IMG/VR virus record: IMGVR_UViG_3300030329_005507
Span: 1-55,091 of that record
DNA length: 55,091 nucleotides
From: a virus
Strand: one strand, 5' to 3'
The notes under the pieces: generated by a model
Seen by the model: the letters and a program-made list of their open reading frames with translations, nothing else
Database searches by the model: none
What the model was told of the DNA's origin: nothing
Translations under genes and position numbers: made by a program
Part shown: positions 7,542 to 14,980 of the stretch, piece by piece
Numbering within the stretch: position 1 is the first letter of the stretch
Layout: each line of letters starts with the position of its first letter

Positions 7542-9968
7542 ATGGCAGAGATTAAAATTTCAAATTTAGACTGGTTTGCTACTCTTCCAGAGATGCAACA
7601 AAATATATTGCATCAAAATTATCCAACAGACGAATTAAAACAAGGATGGTTTGATTTAGGTAAACCATTTGTTTACGAAGCACCATATACTTATCCTATA
7701 GATCGTGATCCAATGACAGGACTTGGTCCTGATCCTATTACAAAAATGGTTAATTTCGAAATTAATCCTAATTTAGGAGTTCTTGGTAAATTTAAAATGG
7801 AAAGGAATGTTCCTTTAAAAGAATACAAACAAGATCCTGATCCTGCAAATTACACTTCTCTTGTAGAAACTCCTTATTATATGAAAACACTTCCTTTATA
7901 TTTTACTCCAGCTGCACCATTTGCTGCTGGTTTTGATATAGCAGAAGGATTATATGATTTTAATCCAGCACAAGTTGCAATGTCAGCTCTTGGTGTTAAT
8001 CAAATTTCTAAAACATTACAACTTCTTTTAGCTGCTGGTGGTATTGCAGGGACACCTACAGAAGCTGAAGGAATTACAATAAGCAAAGCAATAGATTATT
8101 TATTAGGAATGCCATTAGCTGCAAAAGGCAAACCAATTACAACATCAGCAAATCAATTATTAAAAAGACTTGAAACCGATTCAAAAATTCCTGGTGGTGT
8201 TGGTGCTAACCAATGGAGAGAGATAAGAGAAAATTTAGAAGAGATTGGTTATGATTTAGATAAAGTTAAAAATGTTGAAGAAGTTTTAGATGATATAAAA
8301 TCTAACAATTGGACAGACAATTTAACAAATAAAGTTGTTGAAACTCCATATGGTAACCTTGACACTACATTTTACAAACCTGATACAAATAATAAAAAAA
8401 TTACTCATAATTCTCAAACTTCTAATCTAGATTCACAAATGCATCAAGGAAGTAATAATTCAAAAGGAGTTGTCTCTCATACAATGTTTGAAATTGAGTC
8501 AGAAAAAGATGGCATGATTGTTCAAAAAGTTTTAAAATTAAAAGAATTCCAAAACGATGCTTCATCTATAATTAGATTTACAGGAGCGAAAGGAACTCCT
8601 AAGAATGATGAATATTTAAGAGCTAATAAAGAATTATGGGAAGCTATGCAAGAGCAAAGAGCTCTAGAAAAAGCGAAATTTGTAAAAGATAATCCTGTGA
8701 TCCAAGGTGTAGAATTACCTTTATCTGTTCCAAGTCACACAGATATTATAACAGAAAAAATAAGTAAAAGAAAATTCGATGCAATAATAAATCATCCACT
8801 TTTCAATTCTAAAAAATTTGAACAGTACAAATTAGATTTTCCTGAAGATTGGAAAAAGATGGAAAATTCTTTATCTGAAAAAGGTTTTATAGACACAAGA
8901 CTGCATATTGAAACAAGAGCTGCAACAAATAAAATTTTTAATGATTTTTCAACAATAATTAGGCAGCTAGATCCAGTGAAAGGATGGAGTGAGACAACAG
9001 GTTTTATTTATAGAGAAGCTCCTTTCCCTAATGTTTTAAACAATCCTAATAAGCCTGCACCTTGGTTACAAGAAGAAGTTTCTAAAATGCTAGATAAAGC
9101 AGCAAATGATCCGAATATAGTTAAAATTACACTTCCAAATGCAGAAGAAGTTATAACAAGATGGAGAACTGCAGGAGATGCAACTCATAATATGTTTAGG
9201 AATCTTTATAACAACGAACTTCCTAAAGTTTTAAAAAAGATGGGAATAAAAGTTTCTGATGATACATCGTTTAAATATGTTAGGAGAAGTGGTGAAGATC
9301 CTTATAATAATTTAATAGATGTTGTAACAACACACCACGCTACACTTCCTATTAATTTACAGAATAGACTTTCAGATGATTTGCAATCTATTACTTTGCG
9401 ATATCGAGATGGAGTTCCTGGAAGAGTATTATCTCTTTCTGATGGGATGGATGGTCATGTTTATAGAAAATATACTATAGCAGGTTTAGATTATGTAGAA
9501 GGTGATCCTAAAGAGTTAATAAAGGAAACTACAAAAGTAGCAAATAAAATGGCAAAAGATTCTATGAAAAGTTTGGGTTCTGATTATATAAATACTTTAG
9601 AAGAATTTAGTGCTGAAATTATAAGAGTTGTTCCTGAAAGTGAAAAAGCGATAGATATATTTTTAGATGTTTATAAAAAAGCTGATAAAAGAGCATCACA
9701 AGGAGCAAGAAAAATTATAGAAAAAATTGGAAAATTAGAAGGGTTAGATTCTGGACAAATAAAAATGGCGATTGATGATATGATGAATGCATATTCAGAA
9801 GTTTTAGCTATTCAACTTCCTAAGATGTTTGAAGGACTTCCTCCTGCATCAAAAGAAATTTTAGAAAAAGCAGGAATTAATAAGAAAAGTTTTAAAGGAG
9901 GAAAGTTCATAGAATTAACACCAGAACTAAGAGATAAAATTACAAACGAAGGCATATATAGGAATTAA
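7542..9968 (+). CDS. Large protein of unknown function, likely virion-associated
   Basis: An 808-residue, mostly hydrophilic protein between the capsid gene and the adaptor genes. The first 130 residues are rich in Pro, Tyr and Asp. A short hydrophobic stretch lies around residues 150-180 (LQLLLAAGGIAG). The rest is charged and largely helical, with an Asn/Lys-rich middle and a long C-terminal helical part (about 640-790). No catalytic motif is recognised. There is no ribosome site of the usual strength, and the terminator before it suggests low expression. It could be an internal head protein or a host-takeover protein carried in the head. Confidence 0.6.
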   Translation: MAEIKISNLDWFATLPEMQQNILHQNYPTDELKQGWFDLGKPFVYEAPYTYPIDRDPMTGLGPDPITKMVNFEINPNLGVLGKFKMERNVPLKEYKQDPDPANYTSLVETPYYMKTLPLYFTPAAPFAAGFDIAEGLYDFNPAQVAMSALGVNQISKTLQLLLAAGGIAGTPTEAEGITISKAIDYLLGMPLAAKGKPITTSANQLLKRLETDSKIPGGVGANQWREIRENLEEIGYDLDKVKNVEEVLDDIKSNNWTDNLTNKVVETPYGNLDTTFYKPDTNNKKITHNSQTSNLDSQMHQGSNNSKGVVSHTMFEIESEKDGMIVQKVLKLKEFQNDASSIIRFTGAKGTPKNDEYLRANKELWEAMQEQRALEKAKFVKDNPVIQGVELPLSVPSHTDIITEKISKRKFDAIINHPLFNSKKFEQYKLDFPEDWKKMENSLSEKGFIDTRLHIETRAATNKIFNDFSTIIRQLDPVKGWSETTGFIYREAPFPNVLNNPNKPAPWLQEEVSKMLDKAANDPNIVKITLPNAEEVITRWRTAGDATHNMFRNLYNNELPKVLKKMGIKVSDDTSFKYVRRSGEDPYNNLIDVVTTHHATLPINLQNRLSDDLQSITLRYRDGVPGRVLSLSDGMDGHVYRKYTIAGLDYVEGDPKELIKETTKVANKMAKDSMKSLGSDYINTLEEFSAEIIRVVPESEKAIDIFLDVYKKADKRASQGARKIIEKIGKLEGLDSGQIKMAIDDMMNAYSEVLAIQLPKMFEGLPPASKEILEKAGINKKSFKGGKFIELTPELRDKITNEGIYRN

Positions 9969-9971
9969 GCA

Positions 9972-10000
9972 TTTACTTTTAAGCAGTTTTCAAGTAATAA
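9972..10000 (+). promoter_or_regulatory. Predicted promoter (TTTACT-N17-TAATAA)
   Basis: A -35 box TTTACT at 9972-9977, a 17-base spacer and a -10 box TAATAA at 9995-10000. It has the same -35 box and spacer length as the promoters at 44343, 44767, 45981, 53423 and, on the minus strand, 31547. It would start a transcript near 10007, just before the structured leader of the structural operon. Confidence 0.6.
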
Positions 10001-10010
10001 TTAAATAGGT

Positions 10011-10077
10011 CTGGGATTTTTACTCTAAAGACTGCCCCAGCAGACGCTCAAGAAGACTTTAGAGTGCAACCTTTTTT
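10011..10077 (+). promoter_or_regulatory. Structured leader with possible attenuator
   Basis: A 9-base-pair stem (ACTCTAAAG 10022-10030 with CTTTAGAGT 10057-10065) encloses a 26-base loop holding CCCAG (10036-10040), which can pair with CTGGG at 10011-10015 just 5' of the stem. This gives either a pseudoknot or a competing hairpin. A run of six T (10072-10077) follows. It lies in the untranslated leader before the structural genes. Confidence 0.45.
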
Positions 10078-10092
10078 GAGAAGGATTTTATT

Positions 10093-10548
10093 ATGGGAAC
10101 AACTCGTTTTTCAGGTCCAATAAAAGCTGGAACAATCGCCGATACAACAGGAACTACAGTTGGAACAGATGTTAAAAATGTAGGTTTTGTTAAAATGGCA
10201 CAATCAGCAACTTGGGAACAATCTACAACAGCAGCAGATACAGGGATAACAATTCCTGCAAATAGTCAAATAACAGAAGTAACTGTTTACATTACAACAG
10301 CTTGTAATGGTGCTTCGCAAAATTTAAGTGTTGGCACATCTACTGCATCTACTGAAGTATTTACAGCACTAGCACTAGGAACTGCTGCTGATGTAATTAA
10401 ATTCGGTTCAGCTGGAACTATAACTGATGCTGATACATGGAAAGATATTGGTACTGCTGATAAATCTATTTATGTTGATTTCTCTGCTGGTACTGCTGGT
10501 CGAGGAGTGATAACTGTAGATTATATTCAGAACATTAATCTTGCATAA
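10093..10548 (+). CDS. Structural protein, beta-rich
   Basis: A 151-residue protein rich in Thr, Ala and Gly, starting MGTTRFSGPIKAGTI, a style of N-terminus seen in virion proteins of marine podoviruses. The ribosome site is AGAAGGA at 10078-10084. It is the first gene after the structured leader and starts a run of closely packed virion genes. Its composition suggests a small beta-sandwich protein on the head or tail; exact role unknown. Confidence 0.6.
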   Translation: MGTTRFSGPIKAGTIADTTGTTVGTDVKNVGFVKMAQSATWEQSTTAADTGITIPANSQITEVTVYITTACNGASQNLSVGTSTASTEVFTALALGTAADVIKFGSAGTITDADTWKDIGTADKSIYVDFSAGTAGRGVITVDYIQNINLA

Positions 10549-10559
10549 GGAGAAATTTA

Positions 10560-10973
10560 ATGGCTGATATAACAACTACAACAACGATAAATGATAGTGT
10601 CAGAGAAGTTGTTATGGCATTCCAATATCAATATATTGATACTGGTAATGAAAGTGCTGTATTAAAAGTTGATGTTTCTTCATTAAAAAAGAATAGCAAT
10701 GGAGATTCATGCACTAGTGTTCGAATTGTCGAAGCATGGTGGACCATTTATGGCATGACTGTTGAAATTTTAGCAGATGCATCAACCGATGTTATAATGA
10801 TGCATCTTGATGCTGACCAATCAGGATATCAGGATTTTACTAGATTTGGTGGATTGCCATCTACAAAAACTTACGGAACTTCTCCTGGTGGTGATATAAA
10901 ATTTACAACAACTGGAGCAGGAGCAGTAACAGATAGTTATCAGATTTGTTTAAGGATGCAAAAGTTATATTAA
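10560..10973 (+). CDS. Structural protein, beta-rich
   Basis: A 137-residue protein with an AAGGAGAAA ribosome site at 10547-10555. It is rich in Thr, Asp and Val, without membrane or catalytic motifs. It lies between another small beta-rich protein and the gp4-like adaptor, so a head or head-tail joining role is likely. The family is not recognised. Confidence 0.55.
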   Translation: MADITTTTTINDSVREVVMAFQYQYIDTGNESAVLKVDVSSLKKNSNGDSCTSVRIVEAWWTIYGMTVEILADASTDVIMMHLDADQSGYQDFTRFGGLPSTKTYGTSPGGDIKFTTTGAGAVTDSYQICLRMQKLY

Positions 10974-10974
10974 A

Positions 10975-11658
10975 ATGGCAACATCTGGAACAGTAACATT
11001 TAGACCAAATATTGAGGAAGTTATTGCTGAAGCATTTGAAAGATGCGGAATAGATCCTCAAACACAAACAGGAGACAGAGCAGTTTCAGCACGAAGAAGT
11101 TTGAATCTGCTTTTCTCCGAGTGGTCGAATCGTGGTTGGAATTATTGGACAGTGCAATATAAGACAATATCGACAGTTGCAGCACAGTCTGATTATACTT
11201 TATCAACAGGTCTAGTTGATATTATAAGTACAGTTTATAGAAAAGTTTCTGGTTCAACTTCAAGCGACCAGATCGTTAATAGAGTTTCAATATCAGATTA
11301 TAATCAACTCCCTGATAAAACGACAAGTGGAGTTTCTTCACAATATATGCTGAATAGACAATACACACCAGTAATGACTGTTTGGCCAGTGCCAGACAAT
11401 GCTGATGATTCGATAAGATATTATGGTGTATTTCAATTAGATGATGCTTCTGCATCTAATCAAGATGCTGATGTTCCATATCGGTGGTCAGATGCTATGT
11501 GCTCTGGACTTGCAGCAAAACTTGCTGTAAAATATGCACCAGATCGTGTTCAATTATTAATGCAAGATGCAGAAAAAGCATTTCAATTTGCTTCAGCAGA
11601 AGAGGGAGCAAATGTTTCTTTAAGAATAAGACCAACAGGACTGAATTTAAATGGCTAG
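10975..11658 (+). CDS. Head-tail adaptor, P22 gp4-like
   Basis: A 227-residue protein that resembles the tail accessory factor group of P22 (gp4): an N-terminal helix with EEVIAEAFERCGIDPQ, then RRSLNLLFSEWSNRGWNYWTV, then a beta-rich middle, and a C-terminal helix with LAAKLAVKYAPDRVQLL. Such proteins bind under the portal after packaging and begin tail assembly. The pairing with a P22-like portal at 48571 supports this. It starts two bases after the previous stop and overlaps the next gene by 8 bases. Confidence 0.7.
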   Translation: MATSGTVTFRPNIEEVIAEAFERCGIDPQTQTGDRAVSARRSLNLLFSEWSNRGWNYWTVQYKTISTVAAQSDYTLSTGLVDIISTVYRKVSGSTSSDQIVNRVSISDYNQLPDKTTSGVSSQYMLNRQYTPVMTVWPVPDNADDSIRYYGVFQLDDASASNQDADVPYRWSDAMCSGLAAKLAVKYAPDRVQLLMQDAEKAFQFASAEEGANVSLRIRPTGLNLNG

Positions 11659-12529
11659 ATATGCAACAGGGAAAAAATCATTAGCAATTTCAGATCGTAG
11701 TGGTTTTCGTCTTAAATATAAAAATTTAAAAACTGAATGGAATAATCTTCGTGTTGAGCCAGAAGAATATGATCCAAAGCAACCTCAATTAACTCCTGCA
11801 AAAAATGTAATAGATGCTGTTGCTTTATTCCAACCGAGACCAGATAATGATCCTACTAATGTTTGGATTAATTTGCAATATGGTTGGTTTGATTTTAATA
11901 AAGCCAAAACTGATGCTGATGGATTTACACAAAGGTCTTTAGACTCTACACAATATCAAAAACCTCAAATGCCCCATGCAAAAGGTAATGTCGGAAATGT
12001 TTCTATTGAATTCCCAACAATAATTAATCAAACTGGAGTTAGTGCAACAGGTTTCACTTCACCTTATGCTCCTTTAATAAAACTTTCTCCAACACAAAGT
12101 GGAGTTGCTGCAACAGGAAATATAGGAACTATTGCAGGGTTTACAACTGAACAAGCATTAACAGGTGTCGCAGGTACAGGTGTAATAGGAACTTATGCAG
12201 AAACAGATGGTGTTAATTTAAGTATTACTGAAGCAGGTGTCGCAGGTACAGGTGCAATAGGAACAGCATCAGCAAATCCAGACCATAATAGGTGGGGGAT
12301 TGGTCCTTGGGGAACAGGTGCTTGGGGAATAAGTAATCCAGCCCCAGAAGTTGATGTAACAGGTGTCGCAGCAACAGGTGCTCTTGGAACTATATCAAGT
12401 ATAACAACAGGTGCTTCAGTAACAGAAACAGGTGTCGCAGGTACAGGTGCTCTTGGCTCAATATCTGTAACAACTACATATACATCTTGGGGTGATGAAT
12501 CTTGGGGTGATAGCACTTGGGGACAATAA
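11651..12529 (+). CDS. Virion protein with GVAGTG repeats
   Basis: A 292-residue protein. Residues 1-115 look globular (starts MARYATGKKSLAISDRSGF; contains WNNLRVEPEEYDPKQPQ), a pattern I associate with tail-region proteins of marine phages. Residues about 125-280 hold repeats of TGVAGTGxxGT interrupted by Trp/Gly segments (WGTGAWG, WGDSTWG). The DNA repeats are nearly identical (see repeat entry), which suggests recent expansion or selection for exchange. A tail or surface role is inferred. Confidence 0.6.
   Translation: MARYATGKKSLAISDRSGFRLKYKNLKTEWNNLRVEPEEYDPKQPQLTPAKNVIDAVALFQPRPDNDPTNVWINLQYGWFDFNKAKTDADGFTQRSLDSTQYQKPQMPHAKGNVGNVSIEFPTIINQTGVSATGFTSPYAPLIKLSPTQSGVAATGNIGTIAGFTTEQALTGVAGTGVIGTYAETDGVNLSITEAGVAGTGAIGTASANPDHNRWGIGPWGTGAWGISNPAPEVDVTGVAATGALGTISSITTGASVTETGVAGTGALGSISVTTTYTSWGDESWGDSTWGQ
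12160..12455 (+). repeat. Short direct repeats coding TGVAGTG
   Basis: Four copies of a near-identical unit, GGTGTCGCAGGTACAGGTG or a two-base variant, occur around 12164, 12236, 12362 and 12431 inside the 292-residue virion protein gene. The conserved GTCGCAGG codon choice in every copy, in an AT-rich genome, points to copying rather than separate selection. Confidence 0.7.
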
Positions 12530-12532
12530 CAT

Positions 12533-13156
12533 ATGAATTATAGTGAATTAAAAACAAATATACAAAATTTTTTAGAAGATGATGGCACAGAATTATCTAG
12601 TTCTTTAGATGTAATAATAGAACAAGCTGAAGCAATGATATTCCAAAGAGCTCCTAATTTGCCTTGTTATAGAGGTTCAGCAACAGGATCTTTGGTAGTT
12701 GGTCAAACCAATTATACAATTGCAACAGCAAGAATGATTAGACAAGTTTCAATTACAAGTTCAAGCAATACAGTTTATCTAAATCATAGAATTGACTCAT
12801 ACTTGAATGATTATTGGAAAAATCCAAGCACACAAGGACAGCCAGAAATGTATAGTACACAATCTGCTTCAACGTCTGGAACAGTTATTAAACTTGCTCC
12901 AACACCAGATTCTACTTATGCTTATGCAGTTGATTATATTGCTCCTGAAACTGGTTTATCTTCAGGAAATACAACAACTTGGATAAGTAATAATGCAACT
13001 AATGTCTTGTTAAGTGCTTGTTTAAGTGAAGCTTCTGCTTTTCTTAAAGCACCAGAAACGTTATCTTTATATAAAACTCAATTCGATGAAGCGATGGCGA
13101 TGCTTCAAGAAGAGATGAAAAGAGATTATGCAGCAGAATACAACGGAGGAATATAA
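12533..13156 (+). CDS. Adaptor-like tail protein
   Basis: A 207-residue protein with an N-terminal helical part (YSELKTNIQNFLEDDG, VIIEQAEAMIFQRAPNL), a beta-rich middle with VDYIAPETGLSSGNTTTW, and a C-terminal helical hairpin. The pattern helix-beta-helix is like other phage adaptor proteins that sit between portal and tail. The stop overlaps the next ATG (TAATG). Function is inferred from fold pattern and position. Confidence 0.55.
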   Translation: MNYSELKTNIQNFLEDDGTELSSSLDVIIEQAEAMIFQRAPNLPCYRGSATGSLVVGQTNYTIATARMIRQVSITSSSNTVYLNHRIDSYLNDYWKNPSTQGQPEMYSTQSASTSGTVIKLAPTPDSTYAYAVDYIAPETGLSSGNTTTWISNNATNVLLSACLSEASAFLKAPETLSLYKTQFDEAMAMLQEEMKRDYAAEYNGGI

Positions 13157-13572
13157 TGGCCATATCACAAGCAATGTGCACAAGTTTTAAAGCTGAATGT
13201 TTAGATGAACAGCATGACTTGGCAGCAGATACAATAAAAATAGCTCTTTATACGAGCAGTGCATCATTAGGTGCAGGAACAACAGCATATAGCACATCGA
13301 ATGAAATTACAGGAACTGGATATTCAGCAGGTGGTGAAACATTAACAAGTACTGTTGTCGCAACAACAGGGACAACAGCATATTTTGATGCTGCTGATCC
13401 TTCTTGGAGTTCAGCAAGTTTTACTGCTAATGGTGCTTTGATTTATAATAGTTCAAATGGAAATAAAGCAATTGCAGTTCTTGCTTTTGGTGGAGACTTT
13501 ACAGTAAGTGGTGGAACATTTACAATAGTTTTCCCAGCTCCAGGAGCAGCAGCAATTATAAGGATAGATTAA
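13156..13572 (+). CDS. Small virion protein
   Basis: A 138-residue, cysteine-poor, Thr/Ala/Gly-rich protein whose middle contains DTIKIALYTSSASLGAGTT, a type of small structural protein seen in many tailed phages next to fibre genes. It starts in the stop codon of the previous gene and ends one base before the next ATG. It could be a tail or head-fibre component; no enzyme motif is present. Confidence 0.6.
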   Translation: MAISQAMCTSFKAECLDEQHDLAADTIKIALYTSSASLGAGTTAYSTSNEITGTGYSAGGETLTSTVVATTGTTAYFDAADPSWSSASFTANGALIYNSSNGNKAIAVLAFGGDFTVSGGTFTIVFPAPGAAAIIRID

Positions 13573-13573
13573 A

Positions 13574-14980
13574 ATGGCAAGTTCATATTCTACAAATTTT
13601 GGCATAGAGGAAATGGCAACAGGCGATCAGTCTGGTACATGGGGAACAACAACAAATTATAATTTTGACATAATAGATAGACTGGCAGCATATGGTACTG
13701 TTGCTTTGTCCGATGCTTCAACAGCAACATTGACAGTAAGAGCTGCATCTCCTTCTTCTGGATCTAGTAATGTTCAGAGTGGAATGTATCGTGTAGTCAA
13801 ATTTACAGGGACATTAAGTCAACACTGTACAATAACGATCGCACCAGCAACAACAACAGCATATTTTATGATCCAGAATGCTACTTCTGGAGGTTATAAT
13901 ATTCTTATGTCTCAAGGGAGTGGAGCAGCAAAAGTAACAATTCCTAGTGCAAAAACGAATATTATTTATTGTGATGGTAGCGATGAAGTTATTTCTATAA
14001 CAGATAAACTTGCTTTTGGTAATCTTGCTCTTGCAGCCAATACTTTATCAAGCACCGATACTAATGGTGATATTAATTTAGCACCTAATGGAACAGGAGA
14101 TGTTGTTCTTGATACAGATCTTGTTAAAATTGGTGGTGGTTCTGAAAATGGTGTAATAACATCAAATGGTGCATATGATTTAACTTTAGAAACTAATTCT
14201 GGGACAAATTCTAGTAAAATTACAATTACTGATGCTGCAAATGGTAATGTTTCTGTAATTCCTAATGGAACAGGGGAATTAGTTATAGGGAGTGGTTCTG
14301 CTGAAGGAAAAATTACAACAAATGGCGCATTTGATTTAGAATTAGATACAAATGGGGGAACTAATTCTGGTGTCATTAAAATAGTTGATGCTGCAAATGG
14401 GAATATTGAGTTAACTCCTAATGGCACAGGAGAAATATCTGTAGGAAGTGGTGCTGCTTCAGGTAAAATATCATCAAATGGTGCATTTGACCTTGAATTA
14501 GATACTAATGGTGGCACAAACTCTGGTTCAATTGTAATTACCGATGGTGCGAATGGTGATATAACAATAGCAACTAATGGTACAGGTGCTATTGTTCTTT
14601 CTGATGATGTAGTGCAACAAGCACAAATGAAAGATTATGCAGAAACTGTTTATGCGAATGGTTCTAAAACAGCAGCATTTAATTTAGATTTAACAAATGG
14701 AAATGTCCAATCATTTACTGTAGGTAGTGGAACATTTAATGTAGGAATTACAAATTCATTGGCAAGTCATTCTAATTCTATAACTCTTATTATTACAAAT
14801 GGGGGAGCTGGTACAATTACATTTAAAGCTGGAGCTCATGATGGAGGAGGAAATTCTGCTAAATGGGCAGGAGGAAGTGCTCCTACATTAACAACTTCTG
14901 GAGTTGATGTTATTACATTAACAACTTTTGATGGTGGCACTAATTTTTATGGCTTTGCTGCAGGATTGGCGATGGCATAA
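13574..14980 (+). CDS. Tail fibre-like protein with 46-residue repeats
   Basis: A 468-residue protein. The N-terminus (NFGIEEMATGDQSGTWGTTTN, residues about 8-28, then FDIIDR) is typical of fibre or fibre-attachment proteins in marine phages. Residues about 155-345 contain four imperfect repeats of about 46 residues centred on NGAFDLELDTNGGTNSG and ANGNIELTPNGTGEI, likely to build a trimeric beta-helix shaft. The last 100 residues form a different beta-rich tip. It should take part in host binding together with the next gene, whose ATG overlaps its stop. Confidence 0.7.
   Translation: MASSYSTNFGIEEMATGDQSGTWGTTTNYNFDIIDRLAAYGTVALSDASTATLTVRAASPSSGSSNVQSGMYRVVKFTGTLSQHCTITIAPATTTAYFMIQNATSGGYNILMSQGSGAAKVTIPSAKTNIIYCDGSDEVISITDKLAFGNLALAANTLSSTDTNGDINLAPNGTGDVVLDTDLVKIGGGSENGVITSNGAYDLTLETNSGTNSSKITITDAANGNVSVIPNGTGELVIGSGSAEGKITTNGAFDLELDTNGGTNSGVIKIVDAANGNIELTPNGTGEISVGSGAASGKISSNGAFDLELDTNGGTNSGSIVITDGANGDITIATNGTGAIVLSDDVVQQAQMKDYAETVYANGSKTAAFNLDLTNGNVQSFTVGSGTFNVGITNSLASHSNSITLIITNGGAGTITFKAGAHDGGGNSAKWAGGSAPTLTTSGVDVITLTTFDGGTNFYGFAAGLAMA

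Noticed and set aside
7542-9968. Tape measure protein
   Set aside because: The 808-residue protein lacks long heptad or membrane-rich patterns, and the rest of the virion set points to a short tail without tape measure.
12160-12455. Possible CRISPR-like array
   Set aside because: The repeats are in frame, code GVAGTG in a virion protein and have no constant-length spacers.
13966-14517. 183-codon minus-strand frame
   Set aside because: It is antisense to the repeat region of the fibre-like gene, has Pro/Ser-rich low-complexity sequence and no ribosome site.
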